Source: Sphingomonas immobilis (lineage in GTDB: Bacteria; Pseudomonadota; Alphaproteobacteria; Sphingomonadales; Sphingomonadaceae). From it: DNA of 64,000 bases. Below the pieces are notes generated by a model, which was given only the letters and a program-made list of their open reading frames with translations, had not been told where the DNA came from and did no database searches. Location of the stretch: contig NZ_JAUQSZ010000002.1 of assembly GCF_030580995.1 (NCBI RefSeq), forward strand, positions 1 to 64,000, written 5' to 3'. Shown here piece by piece: positions 26,513-35,297 of this stretch (positions within the stretch are counted from its first letter, which is position 1; each line of letters begins with the position of its first letter). A program made the translations under genes and the position numbers.

Positions 26513-27954
26513 CACGCCGCCACCTTCCCGGCCTTCGCCTTCGCCTTGAGCCACTGGTGCATCGTCGCGGCGACATCGCGGCCGTCACGGATCGCCCACA
26601 CGACGAGGCTCGCGCCGCGCACGATGTCGCCGGCGGCGAACACACCGTCGAGGCTGGACATCAGCGTCTTGTTGTCGACCAGCACCGTGCCCCAGCGCGT
26701 CACGCCGAGCTCGGGCGCGCCGAACAGATGCGGCAAGTCCTCGGCGTCGAAACCCAACGCCTTGATGACGAGATCGGCGGGCACGTCGAAGCCGCCCTGC
26801 GGGTCGACCTCGGGCGCGCGGCGGCCGCTCGCGTCGGGCTGGCCGAGGCGCATGCGGCTCGCCTTCACGCCCGAAACCTTGTCGGCGGAGAGGAACGCTT
26901 CCGGCGCGGAGAGCCAGACGAACTCGACACCCTCTTCCTCGGCATTCGCCACTTCGCGCTGCGAGCCCGGCATGTTGGCACGGTCGCGGCGGTAGAGGCA
27001 TTTCACCGAAGCAGCACCCTGGCGGACGGCGGTGCGCACGCAGTCCATCGCCGTGTCGCCGCCGCCGATCACGACGACGTGCTTCCCTTCCGCATCGAGG
27101 CTGCCGTCGTCGAACGCCGGCACGGCATCGCCGAAGCCCTTGCGGTTGGAGGCGGTGAGGTAGTCGAGCGCATCGACCACGCCCTGGCTGTCGACACCCG
27201 GCGCCTTGATCGCGCGCGGCTTGTAGACGCCCGTCGCGATCAGGATCGCATCGTGCTTCGCGCGTAGCTCGTCGAGGCTCGCATCGCGGCCGACATCGAA
27301 GCCGTTGTGAAAGACGATGCCGCCAGCCGCCAGCCGCTCGACGCGGCGCATGACGACATGCTTCTCCAGCTTGAAGCCGGGGATACCATAGGTCAGCAAT
27401 CCGCCCGACCGGTCATAGCGATCGTAGACATGGACGTCATAGCCGAGCACGCGCAGATATTCCGCCGCGCTCAGCCCCGCCGGTCCCGCGCCGATCACCG
27501 CGACCGATTGCCCGCGCGGCGCACCCGGTACGATCGGTTCGACCCAGCCCTCATCCCACGCCTTGTCAGTGATGAACTTCTCGACGGAGCCGATCGTCAC
27601 CGCGCCGTGGCCGGAGAATTCGACTACGCAATTGCCCTCGCACAGGCGGTCCTGCGGGCAGATGCGGCCGCAGATCTCGGGCATGGTCGAGGTACTGTTC
27701 GACAGCTCGTACGCCTCGCGCAGCCGCCCCTCGGCGGTCAGGCGCAGCCAGTCGGGAATGTGGTTGTGCAGCGGGCAATGCACCGAGCAATAGGGCACGC
27801 CGCACTGCGAGCAACGCCCCGCCTGCTCCTCGGCGGCGGGGACGTTGTACTTGTCCGAAATTTCGCGAAAGTCCTCGGCGCGCAGCTCGGGCTCGCGCTT
27901 CGAGGGGTAGTTTTGCGCGCGGTCGACGAACCGCAGGAGGAGATCGGATGCCAT
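26512..27954 (-). CDS. gltD: Glutamate synthase small subunit
   Basis: NADPH-oxidising beta subunit of GOGAT, 480 residues from the ATG at 27954. The N-terminal cysteine clusters for two [4Fe-4S] centres are CSQCGVPYCSVHCP and CGRICPQDRLCEGNCV. An FAD motif (VAVIGAGPAGLSAAEYLRV) and an NADPH motif (VVVIGGGDTAMDC) follow. An ATG ten codons earlier is less likely because the family usually begins close to MASDLLLRF. It is the first gene of the operon, with a 160-base low-GC upstream region that includes an inverted repeat. Confidence 0.96.
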   Translation of the reverse strand: MASDLLLRFVDRAQNYPSKREPELRAEDFREISDKYNVPAAEEQAGRCSQCGVPYCSVHCPLHNHIPDWLRLTAEGRLREAYELSNSTSTMPEICGRICPQDRLCEGNCVVEFSGHGAVTIGSVEKFITDKAWDEGWVEPIVPGAPRGQSVAVIGAGPAGLSAAEYLRVLGYDVHVYDRYDRSGGLLTYGIPGFKLEKHVVMRRVERLAAGGIVFHNGFDVGRDASLDELRAKHDAILIATGVYKPRAIKAPGVDSQGVVDALDYLTASNRKGFGDAVPAFDDGSLDAEGKHVVVIGGGDTAMDCVRTAVRQGAASVKCLYRRDRANMPGSQREVANAEEEGVEFVWLSAPEAFLSADKVSGVKASRMRLGQPDASGRRAPEVDPQGGFDVPADLVIKALGFDAEDLPHLFGAPELGVTRWGTVLVDNKTLMSSLDGVFAAGDIVRGASLVVWAIRDGRDVAATMHQWLKAKAKAGKVAA

Positions 27955-27990
27955 GTCGCTTAACCCTTGTTGCGGGCGCGACATAGCCGA

Positions 27991-28009
27991 GATGACTCAG
28001 TTTGTCATC
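27991..28009 (-). promoter_or_regulatory. Inverted repeat upstream of gltD
   Basis: GATGAC and GTCATC are separated by seven bases, about 40 bases before the gltD start. The surrounding 28000–28090 stretch is the most AT-rich in this part of the window and probably contains the operon promoter. No clear sigma-70 or sigma-54 hexamer pair stands out, so operator function is only suggested. Confidence 0.3.
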
Positions 28010-28114
28010 TTGAATCAGCAATTTAGGACAGAACTGCTTACCTATATATCCACGAGTTGTGAATCAATCGTGACAGACCGCTATTTGCGAGCGATTATCA
28101 TGGCCGGGTCGGAC

Positions 28115-28921
28115 TTATTTGGTCAGCAGCCAGATCAGCGCCGCTGCTCCGGCGATGATCCGGTAATAGGCGAAAGGCGAGAAGCCATGCTTGGTGACGA
28201 TCCCCACGAACCAGCGCACCACCAACAATGCGACGATGAAGGCGACGACGAAGCCGATCGCGATCGCGCCGAAACCGACGCCCCCGCCGTGCGCTATCGC
28301 ATCCTTGTTTTTCAGCAATTCCAACGCGGTAGCCCCAAGCATCGTCGGGATCGCAAGGAAAAAGCTGAACTCTGCCGCCGTCCGCCGCTCGACCCCCAGC
28401 GCCAGCGCGCCGAGGATCGTCGCACCCGAACGGCTCACGCCCGGCACCATCGCCAGGCACTGGATGAAGCCGATGCCGACCACCTTCGCCAGCGGAATAT
28501 CGGCGACGCCCTTGATGTCGCCTTCCTTCACCGTACGCTCGATAACGAGGATCGCGATGCCGCCGACGATCAGCGCGACCGCAACGGTGATGGGCGATCC
28601 GAGCAGCGCCTCGATATATTTATGCAGTGCAAGACCGATCACCGCCGCCGGAATGAACGCCACCAGCAGGTTGCGCACGAATCGGATCGACACCGGATCG
28701 AATCGCGCCAGACCCATCAGCACTGCCCAGAACGTCCGCCAATACAGCACCACGATCGCCAGGATCGCGCCGAGCTGGATGACGATGTTGAACACCGCCC
28801 AATATTCCGAATCATAGCCGAGCAATGCCGAGGCGAGGATCAGGTGCCCGGTCGAGGAGACGGGCAGGAATTCGGTCACGCCCTCGACGATCCCGAGCAG
28901 AATGATGGTCAGCAGATCCAC
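28115..28921 (-). CDS. uppP: Undecaprenyl-diphosphate phosphatase
   Basis: Integral membrane BacA/UppP phosphatase of 268 residues. It recycles the undecaprenyl carrier for peptidoglycan and other wall polymers and confers bacitracin tolerance. Signatures are GVTEFLPVSSTGHLIL near residue 14 and PGVSRSGATI near 154, the two catalytic loops. About eight hydrophobic helices. The GTG start has no competing codon nearby. It lies 60 bases downstream of the NDUFA9-like gene on the same strand. Confidence 0.95.
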   Translation of the reverse strand: MDLLTIILLGIVEGVTEFLPVSSTGHLILASALLGYDSEYWAVFNIVIQLGAILAIVVLYWRTFWAVLMGLARFDPVSIRFVRNLLVAFIPAAVIGLALHKYIEALLGSPITVAVALIVGGIAILVIERTVKEGDIKGVADIPLAKVVGIGFIQCLAMVPGVSRSGATILGALALGVERRTAAEFSFFLAIPTMLGATALELLKNKDAIAHGGGVGFGAIAIGFVVAFIVALLVVRWFVGIVTKHGFSPFAYYRIIAGAAALIWLLTK

Positions 28922-28981
28922 GCAAGTCCCCTTTCGGCGGCGATGCCGCGCGTTACGCTCCCGGGTTTCTTATTTTCTCGC

Positions 28982-29917
28982 TCAGGCGGCGGCGCGTGCG
29001 CCGAACCGGCCATTGCGACGATAGCGCACCAGCCACGCCGGCGCGACCGCATCGAGCGGGGTTGGGGAAATTTCAAGATCGGCGAGGCCGTGCGCGCCGC
29101 CCGCGACGACATTGTCGTGACCGAGCATCTTCCACTGGTCGAGCGTGATCGGCGCACCGGGCAGCACGCCGCCCAGCGCGATCAGCCCGCCGATCGCGTC
29201 GGGCAGCTCCAGGATCGTCGGATCGCGGCCGATCGCTTCTGCGATCCAGCGGATCAACGCGCCCATCGTCAGAACATCGGGTCCGCCGAGTTCATAGGTC
29301 TTGCCAGCCGTCTCCGCACCGCCGCTCAGCGCCGCGACGATCGCCTCGGCAACGTCGCCGACGAACACCGGCTGGAACTTCGTCTGCGCGCGCAGCACGG
29401 GCACCACCGGTGCGCTCGTGATCATGCCGGCGAAGCGGTTGATGAAATTGTCCTCGCGCCCGAACACGATCGACGGCCGCAGGATCGTCGCGGCCGGGAA
29501 CGCCGCGCGCACCGCCGCCTCGCCCTGCCCCTTGCTGCGCCCATAAGCCGAATCGCTCTCGGGATCCGCCCCGATCGCCGAGACATGCGCCAGCGCAGGC
29601 ACCCCCGCCGCCGCTGCGGCCTCCGCCACCGCCTTGGCGCCGGCGACATGCACGCCCGCAAAATCGCCCGACAGCACGCCGACGAGGTTCACCACCGCAT
29701 CCGCCCCCGCGACCGCCGCCGCCAGCGTTTCCGGCCGCCGCACGTCCGCGCCGATGAACTGCGTCTGCCCGAGCCCGCCGAGCGGCTTGATGAACCATGC
29801 CTGCCGCGGGTCGCGCTGCGCGATCCGCACCCGCGCGCCTTTCGCGAACAACGCCTGCGCGACATACCGCCCCAGGAAACCGCCGCCGCCGATCACCGTC
29901 ACCAGCTTGTTGTTCAT
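28982..29917 (-). CDS. NDUFA9-like NAD(P)-binding protein
   Basis: Atypical SDR of 311 residues resembling the complex I accessory subunit NDUFA9. The N-terminal nucleotide loop is VTVIGGGGFLGRYVAQALF, followed by GADVRRPETL, VVNLVGVL, HVSAIGADPESDSAYGRSKG (the Y-x-x-x-K positions) and ILRPSIVFGREDNFINRFA, all typical of the family. In alphaproteobacteria such proteins may bind NADPH at complex I or have a separate oxidoreductase role; no nuo genes are nearby. It shares strand and short spacing with uppP. Confidence 0.87.
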   Translation of the reverse strand: MNNKLVTVIGGGGFLGRYVAQALFAKGARVRIAQRDPRQAWFIKPLGGLGQTQFIGADVRRPETLAAAVAGADAVVNLVGVLSGDFAGVHVAGAKAVAEAAAAAGVPALAHVSAIGADPESDSAYGRSKGQGEAAVRAAFPAATILRPSIVFGREDNFINRFAGMITSAPVVPVLRAQTKFQPVFVGDVAEAIVAALSGGAETAGKTYELGGPDVLTMGALIRWIAEAIGRDPTILELPDAIGGLIALGGVLPGAPITLDQWKMLGHDNVVAGGAHGLADLEISPTPLDAVAPAWLVRYRRNGRFGARAAA

Positions 29918-30022
29918 GGGTAAGCGCTCCTGCTGCCGGGACTCGTCGCATCCGCCCTTGCCCGGAGACCATCATGTTGACAAGACCGCAACACCTCCCC
30001 TAAGGCGCGCCCCCTACCCCGT

Positions 30023-30109
30023 GCCCAGATGGCGGAATTGGTAGACGCACCAGCTTCAGGTGCTGGCGCTCGCAAGGGCGTGGAGGTTCGAGTCCTCTTC
30101 TGGGCACCA
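30023..30109 (+). tRNA. tRNA-Leu (CAG anticodon)
   Basis: 87 bases with encoded CCA. Acceptor stem GCCCAGA pairs with TCTGGGC; the D-arm contains TTGGTAGACGC; the anticodon stem CCAGC/GCTGG encloses loop TTCAGGT, giving anticodon CAG. A long class II variable arm (CGCTCGCAAGGGCG) and a T-arm with GGTTCGAGTCC follow. All features agree with a functional leucine tRNA reading CUG. Confidence 0.96.
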
Positions 30110-30296
30110 TTTTCCGGGCGACGGTATTCGCCGGGTCGGCTTTGTCGCAAAAAATCCCGCCCGGACCTTCATACGCGCGCAACATTATGCGTGTTGGGAT
30201 TTGCGCTGGCACTTTTTCCGTTTCGCTTCGGCCCTCTGGCCGGTGGCGCGGAGCCGGGTTCGAGCTTCGTGATCTGTCGGAACTGGGGGGAAGCGC

Positions 30297-31343
30297 GTGA
30301 AATCGTCCGCTATGACGTCCGTCGCCGCCGTTGCGGCGATGCTGTTGGCCGCCGCGTGTTCGGAGGGTAGCGGCGTGCTGACGCCGCCTGCCGTAACGCC
30401 GTCACCCTCGCCTTCGCCCAGCCCCAGCCCCAGCCCCAGCCCGTCGCCATCCCCCTCGCCGGGCCCGAGTCCCAGCCCGTCCCCGTCGCCGTCCCCAAGC
30501 CCCACGCCCAGCCCGACGCCGGCCGGCTATATGCGGTTCACCGACGTCTACATCCTGCGGCTCGGCGCGGGCATCACCCTGCCGAGCGCCTGTGGCGGGT
30601 TCGCGCTGACGACCCAGCCGCCCGCCGTCCTTCCCGTCACCGCATTCGAACAAGGCCCGACGTTCCGCTTCGTGCTGACGCCGCAGGTCTGGGCGATCGG
30701 CGGCGAGATCGGCATCGGTTTCGACGGCCGCGACGGCGATCCCTCGGTCACGGGCGTGGAGGTGGCGCTGGCCAAGACCACCGGTGCCGGAGCCTATCGT
30801 TTCACGATCACGCAACCCAACGCGGCAGGCACAGGGCTTGACTATGCGCGGCTGGCCTCAGTCGCTGCGCCCGTCGGGGGCGTCAACCGCCAGTACGCCT
30901 GCCTGCTCGGCATTCCCACGACCGCGGCGGACCTCGCCGCCGCCCAGGCGGGGGCGTTCCCGCGCACCGTCCTGATGGCGACCGCATACCTTCGCGACGG
31001 TGCCACGTCGCGGACGTACACGCTGGAGCACAGCATCGTATCCGCCACGCTCGATCAGACGACGCGGCGGGTGGCGATCACGATCCGGCTTGTCGGCACG
31101 CCATCGGGCGGAGGCACCGACACGGATCTCGGCAGGCTCGCGGCGACCGCACCGCTCGATCCGGCAACCGGGAACTTCACCGCCGCTCTGGCCAGCAGCG
31201 ACCGCGTCGTCACGGGCACGATCAGCGGCCGTTTCTTCGGGCCGGGCGCGGTCGAAATCGGCGCGGTGCTCGACGGCGCCGTCGCCGATGCGCCGGGTGT
31301 GGCGGGCTACAGCTTCGCGGGCGTGGCGTTCGGGATTCGCTAG
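30297..31343 (+). CDS. Putative lipoprotein with long Ser-Pro linker
   Basis: 348 residues from a GTG start with GGGGGAAG upstream. A lipoprotein signal peptide ends in the lipobox LLAAAC, so Cys21 should be lipidated. Residues 32–74 or so are almost pure Ser-Pro repeats (PSPSPSP), a stiff extended linker encoded by a CCCAGC/CCGTCG microsatellite. The remaining 270 residues are a beta-rich region I do not recognise, with IGIGFDGRDGDPSV, ARLASVAAPVGGVNRQYACL and VLDGAVADAPGVAGYSFAG near the end. Probably an outer-membrane surface or periplasmic protein. Stands alone between tRNA-Leu and a convergent small gene. Confidence 0.75.
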   Translation: MKSSAMTSVAAVAAMLLAAACSEGSGVLTPPAVTPSPSPSPSPSPSPSPSPSPSPGPSPSPSPSPSPSPTPSPTPAGYMRFTDVYILRLGAGITLPSACGGFALTTQPPAVLPVTAFEQGPTFRFVLTPQVWAIGGEIGIGFDGRDGDPSVTGVEVALAKTTGAGAYRFTITQPNAAGTGLDYARLASVAAPVGGVNRQYACLLGIPTTAADLAAAQAGAFPRTVLMATAYLRDGATSRTYTLEHSIVSATLDQTTRRVAITIRLVGTPSGGGTDTDLGRLAATAPLDPATGNFTAALASSDRVVTGTISGRFFGPGAVEIGAVLDGAVADAPGVAGYSFAGVAFGIR

Positions 31344-31347
31344 CCGC

Positions 31348-31536
31348 TCAGTTGATGCGCGGCCGCACTGTCGCGAGCGCGGCCAGCAGCCCTTCGGGGT
31401 CCGCGCCGGTGCCGCTCAGGCAGATCAGCGCCGCATCGAGGCGCGCTGCAACGTCATACAGGCGCAGATCGTCGGCGAGTTTCAGCGCTGCGCGGATGCG
31501 CGCCTGCAGCAGGTCGATATCTGGTCCTTCGCGCAT
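31348..31536 (-). CDS. Small hypothetical protein, 62 residues
   Basis: Predicted mostly helical (DIDLLQARIRAALKLADDLR, then YDVAARLDAALICL). I do not recognise the family. The ATG at 31536 is chosen because upstream in-frame codons look non-coding. It lies 114 bases downstream of the single-domain response regulator on the same strand, so it could be the last gene of that operon. It converges on the lipoprotein gene with five bases between stops. Confidence 0.5.
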   Translation of the reverse strand: MREGPDIDLLQARIRAALKLADDLRLYDVAARLDAALICLSGTGADPEGLLAALATVRPRIN

Positions 31537-31650
31537 CGCTCTTTTCCGCTCTCGTGGCGGAAGCGAGGCTGCGGGAAACGGCTTAACGGATTCTTCGCAG
31601 GACCACGCCGCACGCGGCATTTGCTACCAATGTCTAAACATGCGCGCCGT

Positions 31651-32034
31651 TCACCGTGCCGCCAGCGTGCGAATCTCGGTAGCGAGCTGCAGCGGATCGA
31701 ACGGCTTCAGGATCACGCCCGCAGCCCCCTCGGCATGATACCGGACGATGTCGTCCTGGCGGCCCTTGGCGGTCATGAAAATCGCAGGCGTAGCTTCGAA
31801 ACCTGGCAGGGTGCGCAGCGCGCGCAGCGTCTCGATGCCGTCCATGCCGGGCATCATTACATCGAGCACCAGAATATCAGGGCGCCATTCCGGGTCGGCG
31901 GCCATCCGCAGCGCGTCGGCGCCCGACGGCGCCGTGCGCGCCGCGATCGTCGGATCGAGCGCCAGCGACATCTGCACGATCGTGCGGATGTCGGGATCGT
32001 CGTCGACATACAGCAAGTTGAGCGGCGCGTTCAT
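31651..32034 (-). CDS. Single-domain response regulator (CheY-like)
   Basis: 127 residues, receiver domain only. The acidic triad LYVDDDPD, phospho-acceptor Asp58 in ILVLDVMMPGMDG, MTAKGR (switch Thr) and VILKPFDP (Lys) are all present. With no output domain it should act as a phosphate shuttle or by binding a partner. It starts one base after the hybrid kinase stop, so the two are co-translated and the kinase is the likely phosphodonor. Confidence 0.93.
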   Translation of the reverse strand: MNAPLNLLYVDDDPDIRTIVQMSLALDPTIAARTAPSGADALRMAADPEWRPDILVLDVMMPGMDGIETLRALRTLPGFEATPAIFMTAKGRQDDIVRYHAEGAAGVILKPFDPLQLATEIRTLAAR

Positions 32035-32035
32035 G

Positions 32036-34519
32036 TCAGGGCCGCACGCGGTGCCGCAACAGCCGGCGCACCGTCGCCTTGAGGTCGGGCAGCGAGCCGC
32101 GAGACTTGACCAGCACCGCATCGACCTGGGCGGCATATTCGGGCCGCACGTCGTGCGCGGAGAAAATGATCGTCGGGATGGCAATGCCACGCGCGTCCCG
32201 CAACTCCGGGAGCAACTCGGTGCCGGAGCCTTGCGCCAGGTCGAGATCCAGAATCGCAACATCTGGCAACCCGGTCTCGAGGATCAGGCGCGCGTCGGTA
32301 AGATTTCGCGCGCGCAGCACGCGCGCTTCACTGCCCAGCACCGAAGCGACGATATCGAGCATATCGGGATCGTCGTCGAGGTGGATGACGGTCGGCAACG
32401 CCGTCTCCGACCGCGCGACCGCCGCTGCCACCGCCTTCGACAGTCGCGCAGGGTTCGCCGGCTTCTCGATCCAATCGATGATGTCGAACGGCACGTCCTC
32501 GCGCCGCATTGCCGATACGACAATGATCGGCAACGTGGCTTGGCCCTTCGAGGCGCGAACCCATTTGGCAATCTCGAACCCGCTCTCATCGGGCAGCCGA
32601 AGGTCGAGCAGCAGCGCCGAATAGATGCCACCCGACAGCGCTGCGCGCGCCGCCGCCGCGGTGCCGACGACGTGTGCGCGGTGTCCGGCCGCGACGACCT
32701 GCTTGCGCAGCGTTTCGGCCATGAGCGCGTCGTCCTCGCAGATCAGCACGCGCGGCGCGTCGGTATCGTCCTCGATCTCTTTGGCCCGCACGAGATCGAG
32801 GACAAACGCGAAACGCGACCCGCCGCCGGGCCGGTCCTCGAACCAGATAGTCCCGTCGTGCCGCTTGACGATCTCACGCGAGATGGCAAGGCCGAGGCCG
32901 GTCCCCTGGCTCTGATCGTCGCTCGCGCGTTCAAAACGGCCGAAGATGCGGCGGCGGAATTCCGCGGGGACGCCCGGACCGTCGTCATCGACCGTGACGA
33001 TCACGCGCCCGTTAGTGCTCAGCGTGTCGAGCCCGATCGTCACCACGCCGTCCGGAGGCGACACGCGGATCGCGTTCGAGGCGAGGTTAGTGACGACCTG
33101 TAACAAGCGGTCAGCATCGCCCGCCACGATCACGGGCGCTTCGGGTGGCGCGCAGTCGATGCGCACCCCCGCCGCTCCGGCGAGGCCGTGGCTCCCCTCG
33201 CATGCCTTTTCGAGCACCTCGCGCAGGTCGATCGGCTCGCGTGCCAGATGCAGCGCGCCTGACTGGATACGATCGATGTCGAGCATGTCATTGATCAGGC
33301 GGATCAGTCGCCGGGAATTGTTCTCGGCGATCTCGATCAACCGCGCGGCAGCACCCGGCAGTTCACCGGCCGCGCCATTGCGCAACAGCCCCAGCGCCCC
33401 AACCACCGAGGTTAATGGTGTGCGCAACTCATGGCTGACGGTCGACATCAAATCGTCCTTGGCGCGCTCGACCCGCTTGCGTTCGGAAATGTCGCGCACG
33501 GAGGCGACGATATGGTCGCCGTCGGGCAGTCGCATCACGCCGAGCGCGATGTCGACGGGGATCTCATGCCCATCACGGTGCAGCACCGTGCGGTCGGACA
33601 GATAGGGATCGACCAGTGCGCCGTTGCGCAGGCCGATACGCTCATGGAAGGTGACGGGCCGGTCCTCGAGCTTGATCAGCGTCGAGACATAGCGCCGCTC
33701 GAGTTCCTCCGGCCGGTAGCCGAGCATCTTCTGCGCCGCGGCGTTTATCGTCTCGATCGTGCCGCTCGGGTTGAGGATGGCAATCGCGTCGATCGTACTG
33801 TCGAGGATCGCGCGGTTGCGTTCGGCAATGCTGTAGGCCGCTAGGCGGGCGCGGTAGCGCGCATTGCTCTGCCGCCACAGCATCAGCGCCGCGATCAGCA
33901 ACAGTATCCCGCCGCCGGCAATCCCCATCCAGGTTCCGAACTGATCCTCGCCCACCCGATTGCGATAACTCTCGGCGCGCGCGTCGCGATCGGCGTCGGC
34001 CTTCTCGACAATCTGCGCCGAAAGGCCGCGAATCTCGTCCATAAGCTGGAAGCCGGAACCGGAGCGCATGGCGGCGGCGGCGGCATCGAGGCCCCGGTCC
34101 TGGCGGACCTCGATAATTCTGTCCATTTCGGTGAACTTTTTCAGCGTCTTGTCACGCATCTGCCCGAGCAGTTGCGCCTCATCGGGCACATCCGCGACTT
34201 CGCCGCCGAGCTGACCGAAGGTCGCGAATACGTCGGCACGCGCCGGGGCATATCCTGCTAGAAACTTCTCCTCCCCGGTAATGATGTAGCCCCGCTGGCT
34301 GCTTTCGGCGTCTGCGATCCGCGTGATCAGGCTGCTTGCCTCGACCCGGCGATCATAGGCCGCCCGCGCCCGCATCCGCAGCGCCTCGGTCTCTGCATTT
34401 TCTCGGCCGAGCCATGCGAACAAAATTGCCACCACCACCGGCACCGCCACTGCGATCAACACATAGAGCGGCATGCTCGGGCGTCGCGGGGCGATGGCGT
34501 GGAGGGCTGGGGTGGTCAT
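32036..34519 (-). CDS. CHASE3–PAS hybrid histidine kinase with two receivers
   Basis: 827-residue membrane sensor. Order: transmembrane helix near 17–36; periplasmic CHASE3-like helical region 45–190 (ITRIADAESSQRGYIITGEE is typical); second helix 198–215; PAS domain about 230–345 with DISERKR; HisKA with phospho-acceptor His363 in STVSHELRTPLTS; HATPase with N box NLASNAIRVSP and GTGLGLAIS; receiver 1 with Asp639 (LLLDLRLPDESG); receiver 2 with Asp758 (AILDLDLAQG). It sits between a NarL-type regulator (seven bases upstream) and a single-domain receiver (one base downstream) in one operon. The signal is unknown. Confidence 0.93.
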   Translation of the reverse strand: MTTPALHAIAPRRPSMPLYVLIAVAVPVVVAILFAWLGRENAETEALRMRARAAYDRRVEASSLITRIADAESSQRGYIITGEEKFLAGYAPARADVFATFGQLGGEVADVPDEAQLLGQMRDKTLKKFTEMDRIIEVRQDRGLDAAAAAMRSGSGFQLMDEIRGLSAQIVEKADADRDARAESYRNRVGEDQFGTWMGIAGGGILLLIAALMLWRQSNARYRARLAAYSIAERNRAILDSTIDAIAILNPSGTIETINAAAQKMLGYRPEELERRYVSTLIKLEDRPVTFHERIGLRNGALVDPYLSDRTVLHRDGHEIPVDIALGVMRLPDGDHIVASVRDISERKRVERAKDDLMSTVSHELRTPLTSVVGALGLLRNGAAGELPGAAARLIEIAENNSRRLIRLINDMLDIDRIQSGALHLAREPIDLREVLEKACEGSHGLAGAAGVRIDCAPPEAPVIVAGDADRLLQVVTNLASNAIRVSPPDGVVTIGLDTLSTNGRVIVTVDDDGPGVPAEFRRRIFGRFERASDDQSQGTGLGLAISREIVKRHDGTIWFEDRPGGGSRFAFVLDLVRAKEIEDDTDAPRVLICEDDALMAETLRKQVVAAGHRAHVVGTAAAARAALSGGIYSALLLDLRLPDESGFEIAKWVRASKGQATLPIIVVSAMRREDVPFDIIDWIEKPANPARLSKAVAAAVARSETALPTVIHLDDDPDMLDIVASVLGSEARVLRARNLTDARLILETGLPDVAILDLDLAQGSGTELLPELRDARGIAIPTIIFSAHDVRPEYAAQVDAVLVKSRGSLPDLKATVRRLLRHRVRP

Positions 34520-34526
34520 GATCCAA

Positions 34527-35171
34527 TCAGGAAGGCGCGGCAGCGTCGCCTAATAATGGCTGCATGGCAAGCAACGCCTGCGCACGGTTATTGACCCCGA
34601 GCTTGCGGAAAATCGCGGTGAGATGCGCTTTTACCGTGGCCTCGGTGATGTCGAGGTCGCCGGCGATCTGTTTGTTCATGCGCCCGTCGGCGAGCGCGAG
34701 CATCACCTTCAGTTGCGCCCCTGACAAAGTCGAGATCAGATCCCGCGCGCTCTGGGCATCGGCAGAGGAGGTGTCCGAAGGCGGAAAGATCGTCTCGCCT
34801 TCCGCGATGCGGCGCAGCGCCGCAGACATCTCGTCAAGCGGCAGACTCTTCGACAGGAACCCCGCCGCACCAAGCGCCTTTGCCGCCTCGATGATGACAC
34901 GGTCGCGGTGGGCCGACACCATCACGATCGGCGTATTGCCGAGCACGTGCTGCAATTGCAGGAAGCCGGAAAAGCCGCGCGCATCGGGCAGGACGAAATC
35001 GAGAAGGACGAGTTTGTATCCGGTATTGCGCTGCGCGATCACGCGCTCGGCCTCCCCGATCGACGCGGCGCTATCGACCGCGATCCCCGGCAGGGCGGCC
35101 CGCGCCGCCAGCGCCAGGCCAACAAGAGTCAGCGGATGATCATCCGCAATCAATACATGCCGGCCAGTCAC
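34527..35171 (-). CDS. NarL/FixJ-family response regulator
   Basis: 214-residue DNA-binding regulator. The receiver has DDH acidic residues (VLIADDHPL), Asp58 in LVLLDFVLPDARG and FLSKSLPLDEM (Lys). The LuxR-type helix-turn-helix at about 145–205 shows KQIAGDLDITEATVKAHLTA and IFRKLGVNNRAQAL. The GTG at 35171 is preceded by GGGAGAAGG, better than an ATG seven codons earlier. First gene of the operon with the hybrid kinase. A 126-base divergent region separates it from the receiver–Hpt gene and probably holds both promoters. Confidence 0.92.
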   Translation of the reverse strand: MTGRHVLIADDHPLTLVGLALAARAALPGIAVDSAASIGEAERVIAQRNTGYKLVLLDFVLPDARGFSGFLQLQHVLGNTPIVMVSAHRDRVIIEAAKALGAAGFLSKSLPLDEMSAALRRIAEGETIFPPSDTSSADAQSARDLISTLSGAQLKVMLALADGRMNKQIAGDLDITEATVKAHLTAIFRKLGVNNRAQALLAMQPLLGDAAAPS

Positions 35172-35297
35172 TGGCCTTCTCCCCCATAACAAAAGCGCGT
35201 GAACGCGACCGGTATCTCTGGTATTTCGACCGTGTCCGCTGTGCGGCTATTGTCCATGTAATCTAGCGCCAATTCGGTTGAGACGGGAAACCCTTTT

